64,000 nucleotides of DNA from Muribaculaceae bacterium (GCA_017557625.1 JAFYYG010000042.1:1-64000), one strand, 5' to 3'; counted from the first letter of the stretch, positions 35,168 to 44,826 are shown. A program made the numbers and translations. Notes: generated by a model from the letters alone, not told the origin.

Positions 35168-36844
35168 ATGAACTGGTTGACAGAGATATTCATAGGCACT
35201 GGCGTGGCACATTCTATATTCATCTACGCAATTGTCATAGCTTTGGGAGTACTATTAGGCAAGGTGAAGATAAATGGCATCTCGCTTGGCGCCACTTTTG
35301 TACTCTTTGTGGGCATCCTCGCCGGGCATTTAGGGCTTCATATCGATATTAACACCCTGAAGTTTATCCAGGAATTTGGCCTTATCTTGTTCATCTTCTC
35401 GATAGGTCTCCAAGTGGGTCCGTCGTTCTTCTCATCGTTCAAGCATGGCGGACTGCTCCTTAACGGATTGGCAGTCACAATAATTTTCCTTAATATCGCC
35501 GTCGCGTTAGGCATCTACTTTGGCTTTGGCGGAGTTCACATCACCGATATGGTGGGAATCCTGTCGGGTGCCATCACCAACACTCCAGGTCTCGGTGCAG
35601 CACAGCAGACGCTCATTGAAACACAAGGCGATGCCGCGATTCCACTCAACGAGTCGATGTCGATGGGCTATGCCGCTGCCTACCCACTCGGCGTGGTAGG
35701 AATCATTTTGTCGTTTATCGTACTCAAGGCAATCTTTAAAATTGGCGTTGACAAGGAGGCCAAAGAGATAGAAGACGAGAACACAAACTCCCAACTCCAG
35801 CCACATCTTGTCACCTATAAAGTGACCAACAAACTGATTATAGGCAAAACCATCCAGCATCTGCACAATATTATTGACCACAACTTCATCATATCACGCA
35901 TCCGCAAGAGCGACGGACACGTCCACATCCCTGTGAGCGAGACTTTTATTGAGGAAGGCGACCTACTGCTCGTGGTGATGAGCCAGCAAGATGAGGAGAT
36001 GTTTGACGCAGTGCTTGGTCCCCATGAGGAGATGGACTGGAAGGCAGACCCCGACCCAGTGACCGCACGTCGCATTGTGGTGACCAAGAACGAGTTGTCA
36101 GGGCGCAAACTCGGTTCGCTGCGGTTACGCATGGGCTATAAGCTTAATGTCACCCGTGTGCACCGTGCGGGCCTTGATCTTATCGCCAGCCCCAATCTCG
36201 CCTTACAGGTAGGAGACCGCCTGACAGTTGTGGGCAACATCAACGACATCAACCGCCTTGCCAAGCGCATGGGAAACTCTGTTAAAGCCCTCGACCACCC
36301 AAATATTTTCACGATGTTTTTAGGCATTGTGTTGGGTATCATAGTCGGCAGTATTCCTTTGATGCTGCCAGGCATGAGCGTTCCCATGAAATTGGGGTTG
36401 GCTGGCGGTCCGCTCATCGTGGCGATTTTGCTGGGACGCTACGGCTACAAACTCAAACTCATAACCTACGCCAGCAGCAGCTCCAACCTGCTTCTGCGCG
36501 AGTTGGGAATCTGCCTCTTCCTTGCTAGCGTAGGAATTGCCGCTGGCGGCAACTTTGCCGATACGGTATTCAACGCTCAAGGCGCGCGGTGGGTGCTTTA
36601 TGGTTTCATGATAACCTTCATCCCACTGCTTATCGTCACCCTCATCGCGCGTGGCAAGTTTAAGTTGAACTACTGCACCATCATGGGCATGGTGTCGGGA
36701 GCCACCACCGATCCTCCCGCCCTAGCATACGCCAACAAGACGGCAGGCAACGACGCCCCCTCGGTAGCCTACAGTACCGTCTATCCTCTCACCATGTTCC
36801 TGCGAGTGATCACAGCCCAGCTACTAATTCTCGCATTAGCGTGA
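35168..36844 (+). CDS. AspT/YidE-type transporter with two TrkA-C (RCK) domains
   Basis: The 558-residue protein has two half-transporter repeats (about 1-195 and 385-558) flanking two cytoplasmic TrkA-C domains (about 215-290 and 297-375). Repeat marks are GILSGAITNTPGLGAAQQTL in the first half and GMVSGATTDPPALAYANKTAGND in the second, the paired re-entrant loops of the aspartate:alanine exchanger family. YAAAYPLGVVGII and YSTVYPLTMFLRVITAQ end each half. The substrate is not known; TrkA-C domains usually sense small ligands. Confidence 0.9.
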   Translation: MNWLTEIFIGTGVAHSIFIYAIVIALGVLLGKVKINGISLGATFVLFVGILAGHLGLHIDINTLKFIQEFGLILFIFSIGLQVGPSFFSSFKHGGLLLNGLAVTIIFLNIAVALGIYFGFGGVHITDMVGILSGAITNTPGLGAAQQTLIETQGDAAIPLNESMSMGYAAAYPLGVVGIILSFIVLKAIFKIGVDKEAKEIEDENTNSQLQPHLVTYKVTNKLIIGKTIQHLHNIIDHNFIISRIRKSDGHVHIPVSETFIEEGDLLLVVMSQQDEEMFDAVLGPHEEMDWKADPDPVTARRIVVTKNELSGRKLGSLRLRMGYKLNVTRVHRAGLDLIASPNLALQVGDRLTVVGNINDINRLAKRMGNSVKALDHPNIFTMFLGIVLGIIVGSIPLMLPGMSVPMKLGLAGGPLIVAILLGRYGYKLKLITYASSSSNLLLRELGICLFLASVGIAAGGNFADTVFNAQGARWVLYGFMITFIPLLIVTLIARGKFKLNYCTIMGMVSGATTDPPALAYANKTAGNDAPSVAYSTVYPLTMFLRVITAQLLILALA

Positions 36845-36964
36845 ACAAGGGGGAAAAGAGTTAAAGGAGACAAAGGAGGTAAATGAATTAAAACATTAAA
36901 TATCAATATGCTAGTGCATTATCAATTGCAGATTATGCATTGTGCATTATGAGTTATGCAATAA

Positions 36965-37534
36965 ATGAATTTCACTCAAATATTAAGTTCGGCATTGGTG
37001 TTGCTCAGTATCATAGATATCGTGGGCTCGGTGCCTATTATCATGGATTTGCGCTCTAAAGGGCGTGAGGTGAACGCTTGGAAAGCGACAATCTACTCCG
37101 CCATCTTGATGGTAGGGTTCTACTACGGCGGCTATTGGATTCTTGAGATTTTCAACTGCAACATCCAGTCGTTTGCCGCCGCTGGCGGATTCCTGATGTT
37201 TCTGATGGCGCTTGAGATGATCCTCGACGTGGAAATCTTCAAGAACAACACCCCTGGCGGTGGTGCCACCCTTGTGCCTATGGTGTTCCCCCTGATTGCC
37301 GGTGCGGGAGTGCTGACCACACTAATCTCGCTCAAGGCGATGTATGCCGATGTCAACATCCTCATTGGCTTGGCAATCAACATGGTGTGGGTGTTTGTAG
37401 TCATTAAGGCGACTGATAAAGTTCAGAAGTTTCTTGGCGAAGGCGGAATTTTCTTCCTGCGTAAGTTCTTCGGCATCATCCTGCTGGCCATGTCGGTGAA
37501 AATGATGAGTGAGAACCTCGCCAAACTGTTCTAA
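36965..37534 (+). CDS. MarC-family integral membrane protein
   Basis: The 189-residue protein has six predicted membrane helices. Family features are LLSIIDIVGSVPIIMDLRSKGREVNAWKA-like start, AAGGFLMFLMALEMIL, and PLIAGAGVLTTLISL with the conserved Pro-Leu-xx-Gly-xG. MarC proteins were once linked to multiple antibiotic resistance but their function is open. The 120-nt gap before it is full of GTGCATTATG-type simple repeats. Confidence 0.92.
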   Translation: MNFTQILSSALVLLSIIDIVGSVPIIMDLRSKGREVNAWKATIYSAILMVGFYYGGYWILEIFNCNIQSFAAAGGFLMFLMALEMILDVEIFKNNTPGGGATLVPMVFPLIAGAGVLTTLISLKAMYADVNILIGLAINMVWVFVVIKATDKVQKFLGEGGIFFLRKFFGIILLAMSVKMMSENLAKLF

Positions 37535-37627
37535 GGCTTTCCAAATTTATAGCCGCAAAATACAATAAAAGCAGCTTATTGGAGTTATATATACATATTG
37601 AAACTCTAATTTTTCTGTTTTTAGATT

Positions 37628-38818
37628 ATGAAGAAATCATCAAGAATACTTGTGGCACTGGCGTTGCTGATGACAAGCACCGCAGCTCTTGCCGACGACG
37701 ACATTGTAAAAGAAGAATTCAACCCCATTACCACTGGCGTGACATCGCTGAGCATCACCCCCGATGCGCGTGGTGCTTCTATGGGTGACCAGGGTGCCGC
37801 CACCGATCCCGACGTGAATTCACAATTCTGGAATCCATCAAAGTATGCCTTTGCCTACAGCAAGGCAGGTGTGTCTATTTCCTACACCCCTTGGTTGCGC
37901 AAACTCGTTAACGACATCTTCCTCGCCAACCTCTCGGGATACTGGAAGATAGGAAGCGGCGACAACCAGTCGGTTAGTGCCTCGATGCGTTACTTCTCGC
38001 TCGGTGAAATCAACAGCGCCGACGATGGCGGCAACGCTTTGGCGAGCATCAACCCGTTTGAAATGGCGTTTGATGTGGGTTATTCTCGCAAGCTGAGTGA
38101 GAAATACTCGATGGGCGTTGTATTGCGCTATATCTATAGCGATTTGGGCTACTCCAGCTATAGCGGTACCGACCAGACTACCGGTGCCTCGGCATTCTCG
38201 GCCGACATCTCAGGATTTTTCTGTACCTATCCCATGGTGGGACGCAACGAGTGCCAATGGACTTTAGGTTTCAACATTTCTAACATCGGTTCTAAGGTTA
38301 GCTACAACGGCGGTGATGACCCTGCCTTCCTGCCAACCAACCTCAAACTCGGTACGGCATTCACCTTCCCCCTCGCCGACTATCACAACCTCGCAATCTC
38401 GGCAGAGGCCAACAAGCTGCTCGTGCCGGCACGTCCTCGATTGACAAACTATGATAATCAAGAGGACTATGAGCAGGCCCTGCAAGATTGGAAAGACATG
38501 TCATCAATATCGGGTATCTTCAAGTCGTTTAACGATGCCCCTGGCGGTTTCAAGGAGGAGCTGCGGGAAATCAACTTCTCGATTGGTGCCGAGTACAGCT
38601 ACAACCAGCAGTTCTTCTTGCGCGGAGGTTACTTCAGCGAGAACAAATACAAGGGTAACCGTAAATATTTCGGTCTTGGTGCCGGTTTCGCTCTCAGTGT
38701 CATTAAGCTCGACGCTGCCTACATGATTGCCACGGCCCAGAACAGCCCGCTCGACCAAACCCTCAGATTCACTCTAACGTTCGACATGGACGGCATCAGA
38801 AACCTGTTCAACAAGTAG
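37628..38818 (+). CDS. porV: Type IX secretion outer-membrane protein PorV
   Basis: The 396-residue protein has a signal peptide (SSRILVALALLMTSTAALA) and a FadL-like outer-membrane barrel. Family marks: TSLSITPDARGASMGDQGAATDPDVNSQFWNPSKYAF, GVSISYTPWL, INPFEMAFDVGYSRKLSEKYSMG and the barrel-closing LRFTLTFDMDGIRNLF. PorV carries folded cargo to the attachment complex of T9SS. Three cargo genes with sorting tails lie in this window (4732, 11321, 16540). Confidence 0.95.
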   Translation: MKKSSRILVALALLMTSTAALADDDIVKEEFNPITTGVTSLSITPDARGASMGDQGAATDPDVNSQFWNPSKYAFAYSKAGVSISYTPWLRKLVNDIFLANLSGYWKIGSGDNQSVSASMRYFSLGEINSADDGGNALASINPFEMAFDVGYSRKLSEKYSMGVVLRYIYSDLGYSSYSGTDQTTGASAFSADISGFFCTYPMVGRNECQWTLGFNISNIGSKVSYNGGDDPAFLPTNLKLGTAFTFPLADYHNLAISAEANKLLVPARPRLTNYDNQEDYEQALQDWKDMSSISGIFKSFNDAPGGFKEELREINFSIGAEYSYNQQFFLRGGYFSENKYKGNRKYFGLGAGFALSVIKLDAAYMIATAQNSPLDQTLRFTLTFDMDGIRNLFNK

Positions 38819-38880
38819 TTGAACGTGGAAGGTGGGAAGTGGAAAGTGGAAAGTGGAAAGAAGAACGACATGCTGAGGCT

Positions 38881-39019
38881 GTTGCAAAACCTAAAAACAA
38901 CTGATTTTTCTGAAAAATCTGAAATCAAGAATAATATAAAATCTTGAAAAATAAATTATGTATAAAAACAGAACGTTCAGATAATTCAGTTGTTTATATT
39001 AAAATCCTAGTTTTGCAAC
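38881..39019. repeat. 139-bp MITE-like inverted-repeat element
   Basis: GTTGCAAAAC (38881-38890) pairs perfectly with GTTTTGCAAC (39010-39019). A second pair lies inside, ACAACTGA (38897-38904) with TCAGTTGT (38986-38993). It has no coding capacity. The outer flanks GAGGCT- and -ACCCTTTC resemble IS-type ends. It lies between porV and ispF. Confidence 0.75.
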
Positions 39020-39035
39020 ACCCTTTCATGTGCGA

Positions 39036-39065
39036 AACACATTGTGCAGCGAAGCGCACTGTGTT
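39036..39065. repeat. Hairpin in the ispF leader, with GCGAAGC core
   Basis: AACACA (39036-39041) and TGTGTT (39060-39065) frame GTGC..GCAC, with GCGAAGC at the tip. It ends 18 nt before the ispF ATG. AAACACATTGTGC is shared with 380-392. Confidence 0.6.
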
Positions 39066-39083
39066 ATAAACGAACAACGAATT

Positions 39084-39560
39084 ATGCGCATAGGATACGG
39101 CTTTGACGTGCATCGCCTGGTAGAAGGGCGAGAGTTATGGATTGGTGGCGTGAAAATCGACCACGACAAGGGATTGCTGGGACACAGCGACGCCGATGTG
39201 GCGATTCATGCACTGTGCGACGCGCTGCTAGGTGCCGCCGCGCTGCGCGACATCGGCTACCATTTCCCCGACAACGACCCGAAGTATAAAGGCATCGACA
39301 GCCGCAAATTGCTGTGCGAAGTGATGCGATTACTCAACGAAAAGGGTTACACATTGGGCAATTGCGACATCACCATCTGCGCCGAGCAGCCCAAGATGAA
39401 CCCTCACATCCCTGCTATGCAGCAACAGCTCGCCGAGTGCATGAACTGCGACCCCTCACAGGTCTCCATCAAAGCCACCACCACCGAGCGCCTCGGCTAC
39501 ACAGGCCGTGGCGAAGGCATCGCCGCCCACGCTGTAGCCTTGATAATGCATAATGCATGA
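39084..39560 (+). CDS. ispF: 2-C-methyl-D-erythritol 2,4-cyclodiphosphate synthase
   Basis: It cyclises CDP-ME 2-phosphate to MEcPP in the MEP pathway. From ATG 39084 it has 158 residues. An in-frame ATG 54 nt upstream is rejected because it would translate the hairpin. Zinc ligands Asp8 and His10 are in GYGFDVHRL. Also present are [37 protein letters not shown] and the C-terminal [25 protein letters not shown]. Length is typical. Confidence 0.96.
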   Translation: MRIGYGFDVHRLVEGRELWIGGVKIDHDKGLLGHSDADVAIHALCDALLGAAALRDIGYHFPDNDPKYKGIDSRKLLCEVMRLLNEKGYTLGNCDITICAEQPKMNPHIPAMQQQLAECMNCDPSQVSIKATTTERLGYTGRGEGIAAHAVALIMHNA

Positions 39561-39631
39561 ATTGTATTAGTGATTATTTGTTTTTGTCCTCTTGACTTCA
39601 TTCTTAATATTTTGAGTGTGACAGTAACGGG

Positions 39632-41227
39632 TTATTCAACACCAAGAAGTATGTCATAAATAGCGGTGACATCGGCAGCTGTAACTACTCCGTCGCCGTT
39701 GACATCACCTTTGATATTAGTTTGCCCATTGCCTCCTTCTTCTATTATATTCAAGAACTCATTCCATGGTGCAGTGAATTGATATAATTCACTTGTGCCC
39801 TGAGGGACATATAATTTGCAATAGTTCTTACTAACTCCTTCGAAAACATCATTTCCACAAGTAGTGTTTTCGGGATTCATGATTTTTGAGTAAATATTTC
39901 TCAATTTATTACAATGACTAAAAGCATAGTAGCTAATGTCGGTTACTGACTTGCCTATGGTAACAGATGTTAAATTTGAGCATTCTGAAAAGGCATAAGC
40001 CCCTATTGATTTCACCGATTCAGGAATGACGAACGATGTTAAACCAGTACAATTACCGAATGCTTCATAACCGATAGCAGTCACTGAATTGCCGATATTA
40101 ACCGATGTCAAACCCGTGCAATCACAGAAAGTTGCATTATTAATTGATGTCAAAGAGTAGCCGACATCAACCGATTTCAAACTATTACAATGCATAAAAG
40201 CGCAACCGCCAAGATTGGTTATGTTTGGAAGATTAACCGTTGTAAGTCCACTACAATAACAAAAGGCATAAGCCCCTATTGATGTCACTGATTCAGGAAT
40301 GCTAAAAGAATTCAATCCTGTGCAATTGTAGAATGCCTCATAACCAATAGTCGTCACTGAGTAGGGGATGTTAATCGATGTCAATCCTGTGCAATTATAA
40401 AATGAACGGTCATCAATCATGGTCACTGAATTTGGGATTATAGTGTTTCTGCAACCTACGATAAGAGCATTTGTATTAGTCCTTATTATAGCATTGCAAT
40501 TGTCTTTTGAGTTATAATTGGGGTTTCCATCATCAACAGTGATTGCAGTCAAACCATTGCATCCCGAGAAAGCATAAGTACCTATTGAAGTTAGAGAGCT
40601 GGGAATATTCAAAGTGGATAAACTTGTGCAACCTTCAAAGGCGTAATCTCCAATCGTACTCACTGAGTTGGGCAGACTTAATGAAGTCAGATTAGTTCTT
40701 TGATAACACAGGTAAGCGGGCACTTTAACAACATTCTCTCCAAAGTAGATAGTGTTTAAGTTGTTAGAAAATGGAGACGACGAATAAGTGAAATCATTAC
40801 ATTCTATTACATTCCAATAAACCGTGGTTAAATTGGCGCTGTTGAAAGCTTCTTTTCCGATAAGACATACTGAGCTGGGAATAGTAATTGAGGTTAATCC
40901 ACTACATCCTGTGAAAGCTCTATAACAAATATTAGTGATTGTGTTTGGTATTGTAACCGAAGTCATACCGTAACATCCCGAAAAAGCTTCGGCACCAATA
41001 TCTGTCACTTTATAAGTATTATCCATATATGTGACAGAGGAAGGAATACTTATTGCACCATTATAATTAGAATATCTTGGATAAAGAAACACAGTGACGC
41101 TTTTTCCATCTGAATTTATTTGATATTGGAAATTGCCAACTGTGAATCCGTCAGCTTTAGCAACATTAAATATTATTGACATCATTATGCCAATCAAAAG
41201 AGGTTTAATGAGTTGAGAGTTTTTCAT
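39632..41227 (-). CDS. BspA-like leucine-rich-repeat surface protein with C-terminal dockerin-like module
   Basis: The 531-residue protein has a signal peptide (LLIGIMMSIIFNVAKA) and about a dozen LRR_5 repeats of the form LTSVTIPNSVTSIGxYAFxGC between about 50 and 450. A C-terminal dockerin-like EF-hand ends it (GDVNGDGVVTAADVTAIYDILLGVE-type, split by my quoting). BspA proteins in oral and gut Bacteroidales bind fibronectin or other bacteria. The FGE proteins carry the dockerin-like unit at the N terminus, while here it closes the protein. No T9SS tail is present. Confidence 0.9.
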   Translation of the reverse strand: MKNSQLIKPLLIGIMMSIIFNVAKADGFTVGNFQYQINSDGKSVTVFLYPRYSNYNGAISIPSSVTYMDNTYKVTDIGAEAFSGCYGMTSVTIPNTITNICYRAFTGCSGLTSITIPSSVCLIGKEAFNSANLTTVYWNVIECNDFTYSSSPFSNNLNTIYFGENVVKVPAYLCYQRTNLTSLSLPNSVSTIGDYAFEGCTSLSTLNIPSSLTSIGTYAFSGCNGLTAITVDDGNPNYNSKDNCNAIIRTNTNALIVGCRNTIIPNSVTMIDDRSFYNCTGLTSINIPYSVTTIGYEAFYNCTGLNSFSIPESVTSIGAYAFCYCSGLTTVNLPNITNLGGCAFMHCNSLKSVDVGYSLTSINNATFCDCTGLTSVNIGNSVTAIGYEAFGNCTGLTSFVIPESVKSIGAYAFSECSNLTSVTIGKSVTDISYYAFSHCNKLRNIYSKIMNPENTTCGNDVFEGVSKNYCKLYVPQGTSELYQFTAPWNEFLNIIEEGGNGQTNIKGDVNGDGVVTAADVTAIYDILLGVE

Positions 41228-41411
41228 AATTTACTAAGTTTTATACGATGACGAAATTAATTTGTTAATAAATTGTCGTTGAAACAATCACACATGTCGT
41301 TGATTTATAGCAATATATAGCTGATTTTAAATGATCAAATTCATTGGCATTAACAACTTATTTGCAAATTAAGTCAAAATTCATGAGTTTTGATAGGATA
41401 AACAACAACAT

Positions 41412-41700
41412 TTATTTCACTTCAATAGAAGCATTTGCACCCAGTTTAATAAGCACATCACCTTGTGATCATACCGAATTGACACCAGTACCTTCTATAC
41501 GGCACACCACATTATTCCCTTGATAGGTGATAGATTCAATGCCAGTAGTGCCAACAAGAATGTCATTTGCTGTGGCAGGTTTCCAGTGAAAGCCATTAAT
41601 AGAAATTCCATTATCATAGAAGAAGTGGTTGTTTGTGTTCGGAATATCCACATATTTAAAGTCAGTTCCCTGTTCCCAATTCGTTCCACACTTTCGAAAC
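41412..41700 (-). pseudogene. C-terminal remnant of an unknown protein with an in-frame stop
   Basis: On the minus strand one frame reads CGTNWEQGTDFKYVDIPNTN ... IESITYQGNNVVCRIEGTGVNSV, then TGA at 41471-41469. It continues without shift as SQGDVLIKLGANASIEVK to a TAA at 41414-41412. The continuation ends like a natural C terminus, so the TGA looks like a nonsense mutation in decaying DNA. No clear start exists. The beta-rich composition suggests a secreted protein. I do not recognise the family. Confidence 0.5.
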
Positions 41701-41852
41701 AGTATGATAGTGTGTATTAAAATATGACATTTTAATATTTTTTAATAGTTTAACGAAAAAAATATTATGATTATTGTTTTTTTGACAATATAAATTAATT
41801 AGATTGCATTTAAAAAATCGAGGACTTTAATAAACATATAATAATTTAAGAT

Positions 41853-41883
41853 ACGGTGAAGTTTCCATAATAGGTATCACCGT
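41853..41883 (-). terminator. Hairpin after glpB
   Basis: ACGGTGA (41853-41859) pairs with TCACCGT (41877-41883), about 11 nt past the glpB stop on the minus strand. The tail is AT-rich rather than a pure T-run. Confidence 0.55.
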
Positions 41884-41893
41884 GGATTGTGAC

Positions 41894-43132
41894 TCACATC
41901 TGCCTTGCCACTTGCAGCGCAGTCATTACCGCCACGCCTGTATCGTCGGCGAGTTTGAGGCTGTTGTGGCCGCTCAATATTGAGCCAATGGCATAGAGAT
42001 TCTCAATCACTTTCCCATCCTTGATTGCGTGGAACTCGTTGTCGGTAGCCACACCAAATTCCATATAAGGTTGTGCGTCAAACATACATTCCTTGCTCCA
42101 CTCGCCACTTTTGCCTGCATAGTCCACATCTAGCCCAAAAATCGGCTCGGTGATTCCTGCTGTATTCGACTGTAAGCCACCACTCATGAACGAGCCTGTC
42201 GCCAGCACAAAATTCTCTGCGACAATATCCTGGTCGGGGAAGTTCTTGGCCTCAATGCTCACCACCCTATTATCCACTATCTTGCCGTTCTTCACCATGC
42301 TGCCCAGCAAGAATGTGCCGCCATTTTTCACAAACAATTTGCGCAGCTTCGACAACAGGCGGGTGCCTGCAATGCTCGGAGGCAGCGTAGAGACAAACCT
42401 CACCGGAGTCTTGACATGATGAGCAATCTTGGTCACCGTGTCATCGCCGTCAAGCCCAAAGACGGCAGGCAGCATCACCACCTCGGCATCGCCCATATTA
42501 GACCTCACTTTGCGAGCCAAGTCGTTGAGCACGCCATCGTTCTGCATAAGCTTGGCAACGGCGGTAGAGCGCATCACCGTGGGGTTGCTGCTCAACTTGT
42601 CTATAGTACCAAGCTTGATGTCACACATCTGGCATTCACAGCCCATACGAGCCATCGCCGCAGCGATGAAATCGGCCGAAAAATCCAGGAAGCCGTGGAT
42701 GTTGACAAGTGCCGCTTTGCGCCATGGCAGGGACTTGGGGTCATCGGTAGTCACATAATCGTCAAGAGTGAGCCAAGTTGGGCGTAAGATACCCATTGGT
42801 GTCATGCGATAATGATTGCAACTGCTGTCACCATAGAAACCCAGGTCGGCCCCCGAGAATATCACGGAAGCCATCGCCGCATTGTGCGCCACATTTTCCA
42901 CCCCCATCTTTGAATAGGGGTGACTGGCACTAAGGCTTCCTATCGCATCGAAGGGGTTCAACACCTCGTTGCCCTGCTCGTCAAAACCCAACAGGTCGAT
43001 AGAGCCAGAACTGAAATTGAATTTGCTCTGACCTTTCACCATCAAAGCCACATTCTTGCCTTTACTGGCAAGAGCTATTCCACACATGATGGCACTCATT
43101 CCACCACCAATCACTATCACATCATATTTCAT
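41894..43132 (-). CDS. glpB: Anaerobic glycerol-3-phosphate dehydrogenase subunit B
   Basis: The 412-residue flavoprotein starts KYDVIVIGGGMSAIMCGIALASKGKNVALM (FAD Rossmann) and continues with KFNFSSGSIDLLGFDEQG, typical for GlpB. VLATGSFMSGGLQSNTAGITEPIFGLDV and the closing NLYAIGSILSGHNSLKLADDTGVAVMTAL complete the fold. GlpB is thought to relay electrons in the membrane-linked enzyme. It starts 6 nt after glpA. The usual third subunit glpC does not follow. Confidence 0.94.
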   Translation of the reverse strand: MKYDVIVIGGGMSAIMCGIALASKGKNVALMVKGQSKFNFSSGSIDLLGFDEQGNEVLNPFDAIGSLSASHPYSKMGVENVAHNAAMASVIFSGADLGFYGDSSCNHYRMTPMGILRPTWLTLDDYVTTDDPKSLPWRKAALVNIHGFLDFSADFIAAAMARMGCECQMCDIKLGTIDKLSSNPTVMRSTAVAKLMQNDGVLNDLARKVRSNMGDAEVVMLPAVFGLDGDDTVTKIAHHVKTPVRFVSTLPPSIAGTRLLSKLRKLFVKNGGTFLLGSMVKNGKIVDNRVVSIEAKNFPDQDIVAENFVLATGSFMSGGLQSNTAGITEPIFGLDVDYAGKSGEWSKECMFDAQPYMEFGVATDNEFHAIKDGKVIENLYAIGSILSGHNSLKLADDTGVAVMTALQVARQM

Positions 43133-43138
43133 AAAGCA

Positions 43139-44761
43139 TCAGGTTTTCTTTTGGTTCATACTCAAGCCGCACAAGCCTTCATAAATCAGAGTGGTGAGCT
43201 GAGCCTCACTCAGTGTGGAGCCCCAGGCGATGGGACGCATTCCCTTCCAACGCTCGTTCATAAACGCCGTTAGGTCGGCGAGAGCGGCATCAGCATCATC
43301 GCCTGCCTTACACAGTAGTGATGCGGCACGGCAGGCGCAGAGTTTGCCCTGGCACGAGCCCATACCCATGCGGGTGCGGCGGCGCAGATTTGTTAGGTTG
43401 GTCACATGAAGTTTCTCAATGGCATATTTCATCTCGCCCACACTGGCATGCTCACATTCACAAACCATTGACTTGTCCTCGATAGTATTCTCCTTTATTT
43501 CCTTGGTGAGAGAACCATGACGCTCCTGAGCCGCCTTCAGCGTCACGGCGTGCTGCTTGCCGCGTTTCTTGGGAAGCTTCTCGTCACTGCCAGGAAGCGG
43601 CAGGATGGCGGTGGTGCAGGCTCCCACCTTGTTGATTTTCTTGCACACCAGATCGGTGGCACGCTCTGCCATCAGCCTGTAGGTCATCAGTTTGCCGCCT
43701 GTGATAGTTATGAAGCCTTCCAAACCGTCGCGTTCCTTGTGGTCGAGGCACACTATGCCGCGGCTTATGCTGCGGCCCGACGGGTCGTCGTCGCTTGCCA
43801 CCAAAGGACGCACTCCGGCGTAGGCGCGCAGGATGCGTGTTCGCGCCAAAGCGGGCACCATTTTCACACCCTCCTTGAGAAGTATCGTCACCTCTTCGGG
43901 AGTGACACGCATATTGTCAATTTCAGTGATAGGTACGCGGTCGCTGGTGGTGCCGAGCATACTCACTATCTTGTCGGGAACTAAGATGTCGCCATTGGCA
44001 GGCTTGCGGCAACGGTTGATAACCATGTTGTTGACACGGCGGCTAAAGATGAGCAGCGAGCCCTTAGCGGGGAACATATTGATGACAATACCGGCTTGCT
44101 TGGCGACAAGAGTGCCCCAAATGCCGGCGGCATTGACAGTGACGGGAGCGTAGGCGGCGCTTATCTCGCCAGTGAGGTTGTTGCGTAGCTTCACGCCTGT
44201 CACGCAGGCATTCTCCACTATCAGCTCTACTACCTCGTGATAAGTGAGCGTCACAGCGCCATAACGTCGAGCATCGAGAAGATTGGCCACAGTCAAGGTG
44301 AATGGGTCTATCGACGCGTCGGGCACCCTCACAGCACCGATTATCGTGGGATTGACCGACGGCTCAATGATTCTCGCCTCGGCAGGGTCAATGATTTCGG
44401 CGCTGATGCCTGCCCTTTGGCACGCTTCGACAAACGTTGCCTGATAATCCAGGTCGTCCTCGGGGAGGGTGACAAAGAGGCCGTCGGTCTCCTCGATACA
44501 GTGGCGTGCTATTTGGCGCAGAATCATATTCTCGCCTATGCACTCCTCGGCACTCTCCTGATCGGTCACCGCATAGCGCGCGCCGCTGTGCAGCAAGCCA
44601 TGGTTGCGGCCCGTGGCGCCATGAGTGAAGTCGAAGCGCTCCACGAGCAGCACCTTCAGCCCCCGCAACGCGCAGTCGCGGGCCGTGCCAGCACCCGTAA
44701 TGCCACCACCTATTATTATTACATCATATTCTTGACTAAAAGGTTTGTTGTTTTCTGACAT
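43139..44761 (-). CDS. glpA: Anaerobic glycerol-3-phosphate dehydrogenase subunit A
   Basis: It is the catalytic subunit oxidising glycerol 3-phosphate to DHAP. The 540 residues start with the FAD motif YDVIIIGGGITGAGTARDCA, then FTHGATGRNHGLLHSGARY. The C-terminal BFD-type [2Fe-2S] region CECEHASVGEMKYAI ... MGMGSCQGKLCACR carries the expected Cys set. The promoter lies at 44827-44853. It is co-transcribed with glpB. Without glpC, the electron exit to quinone must use another protein. Confidence 0.95.
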   Translation of the reverse strand: MSENNKPFSQEYDVIIIGGGITGAGTARDCALRGLKVLLVERFDFTHGATGRNHGLLHSGARYAVTDQESAEECIGENMILRQIARHCIEETDGLFVTLPEDDLDYQATFVEACQRAGISAEIIDPAEARIIEPSVNPTIIGAVRVPDASIDPFTLTVANLLDARRYGAVTLTYHEVVELIVENACVTGVKLRNNLTGEISAAYAPVTVNAAGIWGTLVAKQAGIVINMFPAKGSLLIFSRRVNNMVINRCRKPANGDILVPDKIVSMLGTTSDRVPITEIDNMRVTPEEVTILLKEGVKMVPALARTRILRAYAGVRPLVASDDDPSGRSISRGIVCLDHKERDGLEGFITITGGKLMTYRLMAERATDLVCKKINKVGACTTAILPLPGSDEKLPKKRGKQHAVTLKAAQERHGSLTKEIKENTIEDKSMVCECEHASVGEMKYAIEKLHVTNLTNLRRRTRMGMGSCQGKLCACRAASLLCKAGDDADAALADLTAFMNERWKGMRPIAWGSTLSEAQLTTLIYEGLCGLSMNQKKT

Positions 44762-44826
44762 TTCAAGAGAGTTTGGTTAAGTAAATCCCGAATCGGGTTT
44801 ATTTTGAGTTTCTAGAAAGCCAACTA

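Larger units (their letters stand above)
41228..41893. other. 666-bp AT-rich gap with gene remnant
   Basis: It holds the broken coding remnant at about 41412-41700, a hairpin after glpB (41853-41883) and otherwise AT-rich DNA. I find no intact gene. Confidence 0.7.

Noticed and set aside
38876-39030. CATG target-site duplication flanking the 139-bp element
   Set aside because: CATG occurs on both sides but at unequal distances from the terminal repeats, so it is not convincing.
39030-39083. N-terminal extension of IspF
   Set aside because: It translates a hairpin repeat; IspF starts at [12 protein letters not shown].
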